Under the pieces are notes generated by a model, which saw nothing but the letters and a program-made list of their open reading frames with translations, did not search any database and was not told the DNA's origin. A stretch of DNA of 64,000 nt, from contig SXUI01000016.1 of NCBI GenBank assembly GCA_005790605.1, forward strand, positions 56,080-120,079, read 5' to 3'. The stretch is from Planctomycetia bacterium (GTDB lineage Bacteria > Planctomycetota > Phycisphaerae > Phycisphaerales > SM1A02). A program made the position numbers and the translations under genes. Numbering within the stretch: position 1 is the first letter of the stretch; the number at the start of each line of letters is the position of its first letter. This document shows, one piece after another, positions 45,849-54,942 of this stretch.

Positions 45849-47096
45849 ATGAAGGGCTCGCTCCCCAAGACGACACACGAACTCGCCGTGCGGAACCAGG
45901 GCGTGCAGAACATCGTGATGAGCGAGGTCGCGCGAACGCAAGGCATTCTGCGACTTGCCCCCTGCTGGGTGCCTCGCTCCTTTCTGCAACCTGGGCTTCG
46001 CCTCAAGTTGCATCCGCATGACACCTATGCCTACGGCCTTGATCGAGGCGGCATCGATGAGCGTTGGTTCTCGTCAACCACCGAAGCCGCGAACGAGAAC
46101 CGCACGCCTGACGAAGGACTTTCGTACTGCGTCATCGGAACGGAGCGATGCACACTTCGTCAGGCCGTGAAAGAGTGCGGCTCCGCACTCATCGGATCGC
46201 GACTCTGGTCGAAGTATGGCAAGTGGCCGGTGTACGCGAAGTTTTTCGACAACATGGGACCGATTCCGCATCACATGCATCAAGATGATGCGCAAGCAGC
46301 GCTCGTGGGCCTCGAGGGCAAACCTGAAGCGTACTACTTTCCACCACAACACAACGCGGTAGGGAACAACTTCCCGCACACCTTCATGGGACTCGCGCCT
46401 GGAACGACGAAGTCTCAAGTGCGTCGTTGTCTCGAGCGGTGGAACGAGGGCGACAACGGAATCCTCAATCTCTCTCAGGCGCATCGCTTGCAAGTCGGTA
46501 CCGGCTGGATCATGGAGCCGCGCGTCTTGCACGCCCCTGGGTCACTCTGCACCTACGAGCCGCAATGGGGATCCGATGTGTTCGCGATGTATCAGTCGCT
46601 TGTCGAGGGTCGCGCTGTGCCGTGGAGCCTCGTCGTCAAGGACATGCCTCGCGAGAAACACCGCGACCTTGACTTCATCGTTGAGCAGCTCGACTGGGAC
46701 AAAAATGTCGACCCGCAGTTCAAGGCGAATCGCTACCTCGAACCTCGTGTCGCGAGCGAAGGCGATGGATTTGTCGATCGCTGGGTGATCTACGGCAAGA
46801 TGAATGGATTCGAGTGCTTCAGCGCAAAGGAACTCACCGTCGAGCCAGGCGCAACCTGCACCATTCACGATCGAGGTGCGTACGGCCTTACTTGCGTCCA
46901 AGGCCAGGGCAGCATCAACGGAGAGCCGCTCTCGAGCCCGAAGATCATTCGCTTCCATGCGCTGACCGACGATGAGTATTTCTGTACCGAAGACGGCGCT
47001 CGTCGCGGCGTGCAATTCACAAATACTTCCACGACGGAGCCGCTGGTCTGTCTGCGATATTTCGGACCGGAGATTGGTGCCCCAACGATTGCTTGA
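45849..47096 (+). CDS. Cupin-type class I mannose-6-phosphate isomerase-like protein
   Basis: 415 residues from the ATG at 45849. The cupin core shows GPIPHHMHQDDAQAAL, where the HHMHQ cluster supplies metal ligands, and a second cupin near the C-terminus (FSAKELTVEPGATCTIHDRGAYGLTCVQGQGSI). Class I phosphomannose isomerases have this order but the substrate here may be another sugar phosphate. It is the first gene of a three-gene + strand operon that is divergent from rhaB with a 125-bp shared region (45724-45848). Confidence 0.8.
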   Translation: MKGSLPKTTHELAVRNQGVQNIVMSEVARTQGILRLAPCWVPRSFLQPGLRLKLHPHDTYAYGLDRGGIDERWFSSTTEAANENRTPDEGLSYCVIGTERCTLRQAVKECGSALIGSRLWSKYGKWPVYAKFFDNMGPIPHHMHQDDAQAALVGLEGKPEAYYFPPQHNAVGNNFPHTFMGLAPGTTKSQVRRCLERWNEGDNGILNLSQAHRLQVGTGWIMEPRVLHAPGSLCTYEPQWGSDVFAMYQSLVEGRAVPWSLVVKDMPREKHRDLDFIVEQLDWDKNVDPQFKANRYLEPRVASEGDGFVDRWVIYGKMNGFECFSAKELTVEPGATCTIHDRGAYGLTCVQGQGSINGEPLSSPKIIRFHALTDDEYFCTEDGARRGVQFTNTSTTEPLVCLRYFGPEIGAPTIA

Positions 47097-47120
47097 TCTG
47101 CTTTGCAGAGGAGAAACACG

Positions 47121-48134
47121 ATGAAACTACACAACGCAATGTGGCCAGGGCTTGTCGGTAAGGAACCCGGGACTGACCATCCGCCCATTTCACTCGACCG
47201 GATGCTCGAACTCACCACGAAAGCGAGTGTCAACGGACAGAAGTTCGACGGCGTCGATTTGTTCTTCTTTCATTCGCACATCGACCCAGAGATCAGCGAG
47301 ACCGACCTTCGCAAGCTCGCTGACAAGATTGCAAACAAGGGACTCGCGATCGGCTCGATCGTCGCGCCTGTCTGGCCAGGCACGGTTGGCGACACCGCGA
47401 TGGGCACAACGGAACAGCGTGCTCGGTTCATCGACGCAGTCCGCAAGACTTGCAAAGCTGCGAAGATCCTCAACGAGCATGGCGTGCGAAAGTACGGCGT
47501 GATTCGCATCGACTCAGCGACCGGAACAAAAGCCGCGACTAAGAATCCGAAGCAGGCGATCAAGCAGATCGCTGCGACCTTTCGGGAGGCTGGCATGATC
47601 GCCGCGGGTCACGGCGAACGCCTCGCCGCGGAAGGCGAAGTGTGCTGGGGCGGCATGCACTCGTGGAAATCGATGCTCAATCTGCTTGAAACGGTCGACA
47701 TGCCAGGAACTGTGGGGTTCCAAGCGGATCTCGCGCACACCTATTTGTATCTGCTCGGCGTCAATGCGCCCAAGGATGCACTGCTGAGCAAGAAGCACAC
47801 CGCGAAGCAGTTCGACAAGGCCTACGACAAACTCCTCGCCGCTCTTCGCCCATGGACGATCGACTTCCATGTCGCGCAGAATGATGGAACGGTGCATGGA
47901 ACCGGCGCACACGACAAGACGGGGCGCCACTGCGCGGCTGATGACCCCAACGGCAAGCTCGACATCACCGCGTGCTCCAAGAAGTGGCTCGAGGGCGCAA
48001 GTGGTCGTGGCATGCGTCACATTTGTTGGGATGGTTGCATGTTCCCCAACGCTGTGCTTGAGAAACAAGAAACTTGGAACACGATCCTCCGCGCGATGAT
48101 CGCCGTCCGCGATGCCATCAAACCCGTCGCCTGA
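47121..48134 (+). CDS. Sugar phosphate isomerase/epimerase (xylose isomerase-like TIM barrel)
   Basis: 337 residues from the ATG at 47121; GAGGAG lies about 8 bp upstream. TIM-barrel AP endonuclease-2 fold: [16 protein letters not shown] near the N-terminus, [40 protein letters not shown] (metal and substrate contacts) and [13 protein letters not shown] near the C-terminus. The substrate is not known. It lies 24 bp after the cupin gene and 18 bp before the oxidoreductase gene, so the three likely act on one sugar. Confidence 0.86.
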   Translation: MKLHNAMWPGLVGKEPGTDHPPISLDRMLELTTKASVNGQKFDGVDLFFFHSHIDPEISETDLRKLADKIANKGLAIGSIVAPVWPGTVGDTAMGTTEQRARFIDAVRKTCKAAKILNEHGVRKYGVIRIDSATGTKAATKNPKQAIKQIAATFREAGMIAAGHGERLAAEGEVCWGGMHSWKSMLNLLETVDMPGTVGFQADLAHTYLYLLGVNAPKDALLSKKHTAKQFDKAYDKLLAALRPWTIDFHVAQNDGTVHGTGAHDKTGRHCAADDPNGKLDITACSKKWLEGASGRGMRHICWDGCMFPNAVLEKQETWNTILRAMIAVRDAIKPVA

Positions 48135-48152
48135 GCTTCCGAGAGGTTCATC

Positions 48153-49376
48153 ATGACAAAGACTTCCACACGATCGAAGCAACAACCGACCTCCATCTGC
48201 GTCTCGGATGCACCGCGAGAGTTGCGCATCGGGCTTGTCGGATACGGCTTCATGGGTCGGGCCCATGCGAATGCGGTGCACCAGGTTGCGCACTTTTTCG
48301 GCAAGAACTCACCCAATCGTCGCGTGCCGGTCTTGCAGGCCGTGTGTGGCCGTGATGCCGAGAAGCTGAGCGAGTTTGCGAAGACTTGGAGTGCGCGCAG
48401 CACTGAGACCGATTGGCGGAAACTCGTCGCGCGTTCGGACGTCGACGCAGTTGACATCTGCACGCCAAACGACTCGCACATGGAGATCGCGCTTGCTTGC
48501 GTGAAGCATGGCAAGATGATCTTGTGCGAAAAGCCGCTGGCACTCGATGGAAAACAAGGCACCGCAATGGTGCGCGCGGTCGAGAAGGCGAAGCTTCCAA
48601 ACCTCGTTTGGTACAACTACCGTTTCCTTCCCGCCGTCACGCTTGCGAAGAACATCGTCGATGCCGGCGAGCTCGGTAAGGTCTTTCACTACCGCGCGAA
48701 CTTCCTCCAAGACTGGACGATCTCTGCTGATCTTCCGCAAGGTGGCACCGGGCTCTGGCGTCTCGACGCCAAGGTCGCCGGCTCAGGCGTCACAGGCGAT
48801 CTCTTAGCGCACTGCATCGACACGGCGCGATGGATCAATGGTGACATCACCGAAGTCAGCGCGATGACGGAGACTTTCATCAAGTCGCGCGTGCACACCG
48901 CGACCGGCAAACAACAACCAGTCAAGATCGACGACGCATGCGCGTTTCTCGCGCGATTCAAGAATGGTTCGATGGCGGTCTTTGAGTCCACGCGATACGC
49001 GCGCGGGCATAAGGCGCTTTACACATTCGAGATCAATGGCGAGCACAAGTCGCTCGCATGGGACCTGCATGATTTGAATCGCTTGAGTTACTTCGATCAC
49101 TCCGTCAACGGCGATCGTCGCGGCTGGAGCAGTATTCACTGCACCGACGGCGATCATCCGTACGCGGGCAACTGGTGGGTTCCTGGACTGGGACTCGGCT
49201 ACGAGCACTCCTTCGTGCATGGTCTCCATGAGTTTCTCAACTCGCTTGAATCACCCAAGGCAGAGCGAAGATTCGCAGACTTCCGTCACGCACTCGGCAC
49301 GCAATTCGTCTGCGACGCCGTGCTCGAAGCCGCGCGCACTCGCAGGTGGACGAGAGTGAAGCAAGCGCGTGTTTGA
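48153..49376 (+). CDS. Gfo/Idh/MocA family oxidoreductase
   Basis: 407 residues. NAD(P)-binding [16 protein letters not shown] at about 28-43, the EKP motif [15 protein letters not shown] (catalytic Lys), and the C-terminal domain [34 protein letters not shown]. It oxidises or isomerises a sugar using NAD(P). Co-transcribed with the TIM-barrel and cupin genes. The stop is followed by a hairpin-rich region. Confidence 0.92.
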   Translation: MTKTSTRSKQQPTSICVSDAPRELRIGLVGYGFMGRAHANAVHQVAHFFGKNSPNRRVPVLQAVCGRDAEKLSEFAKTWSARSTETDWRKLVARSDVDAVDICTPNDSHMEIALACVKHGKMILCEKPLALDGKQGTAMVRAVEKAKLPNLVWYNYRFLPAVTLAKNIVDAGELGKVFHYRANFLQDWTISADLPQGGTGLWRLDAKVAGSGVTGDLLAHCIDTARWINGDITEVSAMTETFIKSRVHTATGKQQPVKIDDACAFLARFKNGSMAVFESTRYARGHKALYTFEINGEHKSLAWDLHDLNRLSYFDHSVNGDRRGWSSIHCTDGDHPYAGNWWVPGLGLGYEHSFVHGLHEFLNSLESPKAERRFADFRHALGTQFVCDAVLEAARTRRWTRVKQARV

Positions 49377-49389
49377 GCAAGAGCCCGCT

Positions 49390-49423
49390 CTCCGACCGTC
49401 GCGATTCATTCGCGCGGTCGGAG
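49390..49423. repeat. Hairpin repeat, copy A
   Basis: The outer stem is 9 bp (CTCCGACCG), followed by one unpaired T, an inner stem CGCGA/TCGCG and a loop TTCAT. It lies 14 bp after the oxidoreductase stop. Copy B at 49595-49626 has the same plan with a different outer stem. It could act as a transcript 3'-end structure. Confidence 0.7.
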
Positions 49424-49444
49424 TCCAAAGCGAGTGCAGCGTTT

Positions 49445-49468
49445 TTGCCACGCGCTCTGGCGTGGCAA
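49445..49468. repeat. Hairpin in the 3' region of the sugar operon
   Basis: A 9-bp perfect stem (TTGCCACGC) with a 6-nt loop. No following T-tract is seen on the + strand; on the - strand it is followed by a run of A. It may act with copy A as a barrier or weak terminator. Confidence 0.55.
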
Positions 49469-49594
49469 TAAACCTGACACGAGCGCTCAAACTTCGGAAG
49501 CACGAAAGCGAGCGAGGCGACGCGCCTACAGCGCAGGTCGCGCGTGGGAGGCAACGCGTCGCAAGTCGCGAGCGCTCAAGTTGGATTCAAAAAT

Positions 49595-49626
49595 TCCGCC
49601 GGTCGCGATTCACTCGCGCCGGCGGA
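49595..49626. repeat. Hairpin repeat, copy B
   Basis: The outer stem TCCGCCGG pairs with CCGGCGGA; then come an unpaired T, the same inner stem CGCGA/TCGCG and a loop TTCAC. The outer stem differs from copy A by a compensated base pair (A-T versus C-G), so pairing is preserved. A further short hairpin follows at 49652-49668, 26 bp before the island boundary. Confidence 0.7.
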
Positions 49627-49694
49627 GTCGAAAGGGAGCGATGGAATTTGTCCGCACGCTTCGTGCGGCAGAATTCCGCGCTCCCGCTCAAACG

Positions 49695-49720
49695 ATGGAG
49701 CCGGGGGGATTCGAACCCCC
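49695..49720. repeat. Left attachment repeat (att) of the island
   Basis: 26 bases identical to 60971-60996: the complement of the T-arm and acceptor end of ssrA. No upstream D-arm or 5' acceptor is present around this copy, so it is a site fragment, not an RNA gene. Together the two copies mark the limits of an integrated element. Confidence 0.88.
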
Positions 49721-50001
49721 AAGCACTCGCGGAATCTCCGGGAGAATACGCCGATTCCGAGAATCGCGCAGCGCCAGGCGCAGCGCGGGCTGCACCAGGG
49801 GCGAAACGAGGCGCAGGACGCGGTCGGACGGGCGGCCCGACAGGGGGACCAGTCCCGCCCACGTCGCGGCCGAACGCCGGGGGCGACCCCGCCCCGCCCG
49901 ACGCCGACCTGGCCCGCCTCGTGGCGGCGTGGGCCAACCTGCCCCCCGACGTGCGTGCTGGGATCGTCGCGGCGCTTGGCACGCCAACGCCCGCCCGCTG
50001 A
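49696..50001 (+). other. Orphan integrase C-terminal tail, in frame with the att repeat
   Basis: From the att repeat the + strand frame reads WSRGDSNP, exactly as in the integrase at 60972, then continues for 93 codons to a TGA at 49999. The tail has an Ala/Pro/Gly/Arg-rich linker and a short helix ADLARLVAAWANLPPDVR near its end. There is no separate start codon or Shine-Dalgarno near the junction, though the frame happens to stay open upstream to 49369. In the excised circle this segment would join the integrase frame without a shift. See the finding on the split integrase. Confidence 0.72.
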
Positions 50002-50306
50002 CCCCGCCCGACGCCCGACAGAACCGACGAAACCCGCGATGCCGCGACGCGGCGGGCCATCGCCGCCCGTTCCGTCGGCGGCGATATCGGCATGGTTCCT
50101 TCCCGCCGATCCCGCCGACACGACGCCCGCGGGAACAGCCGCGGGGATAGACAGACATTGTTTCGGATGTCCGACGACACACCCCCTGGGTGATCAGACG
50201 CGGCGACAAAGGGGCTTGGTCGCAGATCACGATGGCGACGTTGGAGGCGTAGAGGTTCGGAAGTCGCTGGGCCGCCCAAGCTCCTACCCGTTACAATCAG
50301 ATCACT
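50002..50306. other. Gap without a clear gene; candidate -10 box before the SDH_sah gene
   Basis: About 305 bp hold no frame that I can support. TACAAT at 50292-50297 lies only 9 bp before the ATG at 50307, which would give a nearly leaderless transcript; a matching -35 box was not seen. The rest looks like unassigned island sequence. Confidence 0.4.
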
Positions 50307-51365
50307 ATGGCCAACGCCACGCCCGCAGTATCTGAAAAGCCCGCTTCGCCGCGCACTGCCGCGAATGGTCAAGCCACCTCGGAGGCTGAACCGAAGGGTG
50401 CGCCGTTGACGCAGCCAACACCCGATGTTGCCGCGGCGATTGCCGGGGATTCCGTGCCAGCGCCCACAGCAGAGCCGGTGCCGATGACCGGGAGCTTGCT
50501 GCCCGGTTCGGAGCGACCGATTGAGCCGGAGTTTGCTGCGGCCATCAAGGACATGGAGGCGGCGCTCGGCATGCCGCTCTGGCTCTTCATCCAGGGTACC
50601 GAGCGACACTCCCGTGAGATACACGATGGCGTGCGTGATCTCTTTCAGATGTCCAAAGCTTCGCTCCCGAAGGGTCAACGGATCGCATTGCTCATCGATT
50701 CGCCCGGCGGATCGGCCAAGTGCGCGTATCAGATCGCGACGCTTCTTCGCCGCCACTGCGGCGGCTTCGTCGCCGTGGTTCCTCGGTATGCGAAGAGCGC
50801 CGGCACCCTGCTCGCGCTGGGGGCGGCGACGATCAAAATGGGCGAGCAAGCAGAACTGGGGCCGTTGGATGCCCAACTCAGAGACGATGAAACGGAAGAG
50901 TGGCGATCGGCGCTCGACGAGTTTCAGGCGTTGGAGCGGCTGAACGCGTTCGCATTGGAGGTGGCCGACCGTTCGATGATGCACCTGATCCCGCGCACTC
51001 GGAAGAAGGTGGACACGCTGCTTCCCAAAGTGCTTCACTTTGCGGCCGACTTGACGAAGCCGCTGCTCGACAAGACGGACCCGGTCAGGTACACTGCCGC
51101 CTCCCGCGCGCTCAAGATCGCTGAGGAGTACGCGTCGCGATTGCTCCAACCGAAGTATCCGACCACAAAAGCTCAACAGATTGCCCGGCATCTAGTCGAA
51201 AAATACCCGGACCACGGGTTTGTGATTGACCGGCAGGAGGCCGAGTCATTCGGGTTGAAGACCGAGGCATTTACGCCCGAACAGGACGCGATCGCTGATC
51301 GGCTCTTCCCATTCCTTGGCGAGACTACCGTCATGGGTCAGTTGATCGAGGCAAAGACCGTATGA
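50307..51365 (+). CDS. SDH_sah-type serine proteinase-like protein (ClpP/SppA fold)
   Basis: 352 residues. The first ~70 residues are Ala/Pro/Thr-rich. The core matches the serine dehydrogenase proteinase (SDH_sah) family of the ClpP-crotonase fold: ALLIDSPGGSAKCAYQIA (about 127-144), VPRYAKSAGTLLALGAATIKM with the presumed nucleophile Ser164, and LGPLDAQL with Asp188. No signal peptide or membrane segment is seen. Such proteins are often encoded in bacterial accessory islands and may act as proteases, but a substrate is unknown. A small gene overlaps its stop by 4 bp, and a methyltransferase lies downstream on the other strand. Confidence 0.85.
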   Translation: MANATPAVSEKPASPRTAANGQATSEAEPKGAPLTQPTPDVAAAIAGDSVPAPTAEPVPMTGSLLPGSERPIEPEFAAAIKDMEAALGMPLWLFIQGTERHSREIHDGVRDLFQMSKASLPKGQRIALLIDSPGGSAKCAYQIATLLRRHCGGFVAVVPRYAKSAGTLLALGAATIKMGEQAELGPLDAQLRDDETEEWRSALDEFQALERLNAFALEVADRSMMHLIPRTRKKVDTLLPKVLHFAADLTKPLLDKTDPVRYTAASRALKIAEEYASRLLQPKYPTTKAQQIARHLVEKYPDHGFVIDRQEAESFGLKTEAFTPEQDAIADRLFPFLGETTVMGQLIEAKTV

Positions 51366-51598
51366 AGCACGCCACCGCCCCAACCGAGCCTACACCCGCG
51401 AAGGACTGCGGCGTTCGTGATTCTGTTGAGACCGCCATCGATTTGGCGAAGGGTCTCGACATCGAGAGCTGGGAGCAGCGATTGCGCGAGGAGCCAGGCC
51501 GCATCCCCAAGTGGGGTGGCGGACTTCCGTGCATCACGCCGGTATCGCCGACCCAAGGCGGCGCGAAGGCGGCTCGGGTTGCATCGCGTAATCGGTAA
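51362..51598 (+). CDS. Small protein coupled to the SDH_sah gene
   Basis: 78 residues. The ATG overlaps the stop of the proteinase-like gene (ATGA), so translation is coupled. The sequence has a helical middle (VETAIDLAKGLDIESWEQRLREEPGRIPKW) and a basic C-terminus. No known family is recognised. Position suggests a partner of the proteinase-like protein. Confidence 0.6.
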   Translation: MKHATAPTEPTPAKDCGVRDSVETAIDLAKGLDIESWEQRLREEPGRIPKWGGGLPCITPVSPTQGGAKAARVASRNR

Positions 51599-51679
51599 TG
51601 AAGTCCCCGGCTCCGATCTTGCCGATGCCGGGGCTGCTGAACCCCAGCACCTCCGTCGGAATCAGGCGAACAGGCCCAT

Positions 51680-52750
51680 CTACTCTGTTGGCGCTGCCTG
51701 CATCGGGGCGAGCCGTTCGGCCAAGCACTCTCGCGAGACGACGTAGACGTATTCCTTGTTGTTCAAGTGGCTGACCTTGCCGACCTTTTGCCCCTGCGGG
51801 TTGTAGATGCCGATCTGCGCGCCGACGTACCGCTTGAAGTCGTTCTCGATGGTCGTGACCTTGCCTTCACCGTCCCACAGGGCCGCGAGCATGGATTCCA
51901 TTTCCTCGCGTGCCAGATAGCCCTCGTTGTTAAAGGATACGACCAGCACCGGCGCGCGGACGGCGGCGAGGAGCCGCCGCATCACGCCCGCGAACTGCGG
52001 GCGGGAGTTAAAGATGCTCTGCCGCTGCCGGACATCGACGCGCTTGCACGCGATGCCGTAGACCTCCGGCTTGTCCCAGCGCACGAGTGATTCCCAGGCG
52101 TGGTAGTTGCCCAGGTAAGAGTGCTGGTTGTAAGGCGGATCGATGTACGCGACATCGGCCTCCAGCACCTTGACGGCTTCGAGCGCATCGAGGCAGGTGG
52201 CTTGGCCCTTGCCGTGCTTGGCGCGCGGCAGCACTTCGGGCACGCGCAACTCCAAGTCGTTGTGCGCACGTGGTGCCCACGTCTTCAGATACGCCATTTG
52301 CAGGCCGGTGGTCGAATCCACGCGATCGGCCGCCTCCATGAGCGAGACGAGCATCACCGCTTCAAGTTCGGGGTTCAAGCCCTTGGCCGCGATCGCCTCG
52401 CGGATCGCATCGACTCGAGCCCCGTTTTTAGGCTGGAAGAAGCGGGACTTGACGCAGAAAGTCTCGGTGAAGTATCCCGGCTCGCCCTTCATCGCGTTGA
52501 ACTCGCGGACGAGTTTCTTGGCATCCTCCAGCACATCCTCTGCGTCTGCTTGGACATAGCACCGTGCAAGCGTCGCGGCGTAGGCGTTGTGGTCGTTCGA
52601 GAGGACGCGATACCCGGCGGCCTTGAGGGCATGGCCAACGCGCGAGGTGCCGGAAAACAGATCGATCACGGAGTGCGCGTTTGACGCCCGCCGCACCGCT
52701 TCAAGGATGACGGGAATGAGCGTCCGCTTGGAACCGATGTACTTGATCAA
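51680..52750 (-). CDS. DNA adenine methyltransferase (D12 class)
   Basis: 356 residues. N-terminal YIGSKRTLIPVI and motif I VIDLFSGTSRVGHAL (about 28-42), motif IV DPPYNQHSYLGNY (204-216), so N6-adenine methylation of DNA is expected. The intervening part is longer than in Dam, and the target recognition region is between about 85 and 190. Its start overlaps the stop of the endonuclease gene by 4 bp. It is the protective partner of the adjacent nuclease. Confidence 0.9.
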   Translation of the reverse strand: MIKYIGSKRTLIPVILEAVRRASNAHSVIDLFSGTSRVGHALKAAGYRVLSNDHNAYAATLARCYVQADAEDVLEDAKKLVREFNAMKGEPGYFTETFCVKSRFFQPKNGARVDAIREAIAAKGLNPELEAVMLVSLMEAADRVDSTTGLQMAYLKTWAPRAHNDLELRVPEVLPRAKHGKGQATCLDALEAVKVLEADVAYIDPPYNQHSYLGNYHAWESLVRWDKPEVYGIACKRVDVRQRQSIFNSRPQFAGVMRRLLAAVRAPVLVVSFNNEGYLAREEMESMLAALWDGEGKVTTIENDFKRYVGAQIGIYNPQGQKVGKVSHLNNKEYVYVVSRECLAERLAPMQAAPTE

Positions 52751-53574
52751 CGATTGATCCCCGTGGTGCGCGGTGTGCCCTCAAACAACCAGGACAGCAG
52801 GCCCGAGAGGAAGCGGGTGTACTCTGTGGCGGTGCAGGCGTGCTCCATCGAGAACCACGCGAAGTTGGTCAGCCGATCCGCTTGGACGTGAAAGTTGACG
52901 TGGTACTTGTTCCGGTACCGAATGAACGCGCCATTCGCCATCACCATGAGGCTGCACTTGGTATAGCGGGTCGCAACCTCCAGATACTGCATGATCTGGA
53001 AGGACAGCCGCTCGTGGGCGTTGCCGTCGATCTGCCTTCCGGCGCTCGACTTGGCGGTCTTGTACTCCATCATGATCTTCTCGCGGAGGACGCCCCCATC
53101 CACGAGAACAACCGTGTCGTCAAACTTCGTCGAAAGGCCGCTGTAGATCGTCGGGTATTGCGCTCCAGCGTACGGACCGGATTCCGGCGCGTACTTGCGG
53201 ACGACCTCGGCTTCAGTCGGAAAGGCGGCAATCAGATCGTTGACGCCGAACACCACTTCAAGCCAGCGTGATTGCTCCGCGTTCGGGTGCGTGACGCCGT
53301 CTGATGCCGACGTGGGCACGAACATGGACCGCGTGCCGACGGTCAACTTGGCGTACCTGCGCGTACCAACGCCCGCGACGACCGAAACCTGTGCACCACC
53401 CGCCTCGGCGACCCGACGGAAGCACTGCCAAAGCCTCGCAATCAGACGCTCGAAGTCCTCGCCCTCCCGTCGCGCGCCAGTGCCGGTGTTGGCGACGCTT
53501 TCGGAGGCTTCGAAGGCCTCCATGCTCGTCGCGAGTGCTCGGATTTCGGGGTTGAGGGGCGGCGGAGTCGGCAT
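52747..53574 (-). CDS. Putative type II restriction endonuclease
   Basis: 275 residues from the ATG at 53574; the frame is open farther upstream but that region is not protein-like. A PD-(D/E)xK-type core is suggested by FDDTVVLVDGGVLREKIMMEYKTAK: Asp152/Asp153 and Glu170-Tyr-Lys172. The flanking fold elements (GARREGEDFERLIARLW near 33-49) resemble the first helix of such nucleases. Sequence alone does not give the recognition site. The gene precedes the adenine methyltransferase and overlaps it by 4 bp, the usual type II arrangement. The 240-bp gap to the right (53575-53815) contains no gene. Confidence 0.72.
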   Translation of the reverse strand: MPTPPPLNPEIRALATSMEAFEASESVANTGTGARREGEDFERLIARLWQCFRRVAEAGGAQVSVVAGVGTRRYAKLTVGTRSMFVPTSASDGVTHPNAEQSRWLEVVFGVNDLIAAFPTEAEVVRKYAPESGPYAGAQYPTIYSGLSTKFDDTVVLVDGGVLREKIMMEYKTAKSSAGRQIDGNAHERLSFQIMQYLEVATRYTKCSLMVMANGAFIRYRNKYHVNFHVQADRLTNFAWFSMEHACTATEYTRFLSGLLSWLFEGTPRTTGINR

Positions 53575-53815
53575 TCCATCCAGTGTACGGCGATCATCGA
53601 CATGTTGGGCGGATTCACAACGGCATACTACCCGTGGGTAGTCCAAGTGGACTTTGCAGTCTTGAATGTCGTTCAAATGATCCCCAGGGCGACGCCACGA
53701 CAGGCGAAAAATCGCCCCAAAACCTCCTGACCGCGCTGCGAATCGGCCCCCGCGCCGGAAATAAGGGTTTGGGGGGTGGGCCCGTCGCCCGACGCCCCCC
53801 GGCAAGGAGACCACC

Positions 53816-54334
53816 GTGACCCGAATCGGACTGACCTTCGACGAGCACTTCGACCTCCGCGTGAAGCCCCGGGCGGGCGCGGACCCCGCGTTCCATGAGG
53901 CGGCCCAGGAGGAGCGGGACCGGATGTTCCCGATGGCGATGGCCGCCGCGTCGAGCCATCTGCGCTCCCGCGGGTACGACTGCCGCCCCGCGATCCTCGA
54001 CGCGCTGGTCCGGCAGGGGGTGGTCACGCCATCGAAGCCGGACGCATGGTCGCGGGCCGACGTGGAAGCCGCGGCCGATCACCTCGAAGAGGCGGGCATC
54101 TTCGTGCCGTACGTGGTGATGTGCCAGGCGCTTGGGTGCCGGTACGCCGACTTCCTGCGTCCCCTCCGCGAGGCCGCGGAACGTGAAACGGCCAAGTACG
54201 GGCGGCCCGTGCGGCCCGACGACCAGCTCTTCGTCATGCACCGCGTGCCGCCCCGCGAGAACGCCCCGGCGGTGATCTCGTTCACGCTGTGCGACGACAT
54301 CCGCGAGAGGCTCGAGAGTGGCGAGGAGGTCTAA
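53816..54334 (+). CDS. Small island protein of unknown function
   Basis: 172 residues from a GTG at 53816 with AAGGAG about 8 bp upstream. The protein is mostly helical, rich in Arg, Glu and Ala, with a middle block (ADVEAAADHLEEAGIFVPYVVMCQALGCRYADFLRPL) that could bind nucleic acid or protein. No family is recognised. Its stop overlaps the start of the sigma-like gene by 1 bp, so it belongs to the same transcription unit. Confidence 0.6.
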   Translation: MTRIGLTFDEHFDLRVKPRAGADPAFHEAAQEERDRMFPMAMAAASSHLRSRGYDCRPAILDALVRQGVVTPSKPDAWSRADVEAAADHLEEAGIFVPYVVMCQALGCRYADFLRPLREAAERETAKYGRPVRPDDQLFVMHRVPPRENAPAVISFTLCDDIRERLESGEEV

Positions 54335-54942
54335 TGCCCGACCCCTCACCCCCGGAACTCGAACTCACGCCCGACCTGCTCGAATTCGCCCTGCAGAAGG
54401 GGATCGAGATTGCCAAGGGCTTTCGCAATCCACGGGTCGACCCCGAGGACGCGGCGCAGCACGCCCTGCTTCATCTGATCGCCAAGCCACCGAGGTGGGA
54501 CCCGGCACGAGGCGCGACTCCGAGAACACTCATCCACACGATCGTGCGGCGGGCCGTCATCAAGTTCGTCGTACGAGAGGCTCGCGATGTTCGACAGTTC
54601 ACGGTGCTGAACGAGCCGGCCGAATCTTCGCCAACGAGCAACGAAGGCGTCCATCCGGATCCTGTGGGAACGGAGATCGCCAACAGCCGCACGGTCGGCC
54701 TGTCTCAATCGTTCTGGGCCAAGGAGGACGTGCTCGACTTCATCGACAACGAGGACAGTCGCGCGTTGTGCCGGGTGATCATGGAGTGCGATGGGAACGT
54801 CAGCGAGGCTGCGAGACGGCTTGGCATGCAGGAGAGCACGGTCAGGTACCGGCTCGGTTTGCTGATCCCGAAGCTGCTGGCTAAGGGCTTCAAGGTTGTC
54901 TCAGAAGGAGAGTTTCATGAACGGAAACGCGGTCAAGGATGA
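54334..54942 (+). CDS. Sigma-70-like protein
   Basis: 202 residues from the ATG at 54334. Region 2 resemblance: RNPRVDPEDAAQHALLHLIAKPPRWDPARGATPRTLIHTIVRRAVIKFV (about 31-79), where the pattern D-P-E-D-A-x-Q corresponds to core binding. Region 4 resemblance: LCRVIMECDGNVSEAARRLGMQESTVRYRLGLL (about 148-180). It could direct transcription of the downstream capsid gene, whose start lies inside its 3' end (26-bp overlap). Function as a real sigma factor is an inference. Confidence 0.75.
   Translation: MPDPSPPELELTPDLLEFALQKGIEIAKGFRNPRVDPEDAAQHALLHLIAKPPRWDPARGATPRTLIHTIVRRAVIKFVVREARDVRQFTVLNEPAESSPTSNEGVHPDPVGTEIANSRTVGLSQSFWAKEDVLDFIDNEDSRALCRVIMECDGNVSEAARRLGMQESTVRYRLGLLIPKLLAKGFKVVSEGEFHERKRGQG

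Noticed and set aside
49695..49790. A second tRNA or tmRNA gene at the left repeat
   Set aside because: Only the T-arm and acceptor 3' half are present; no matching 5' acceptor strand lies upstream, so it is an att fragment.
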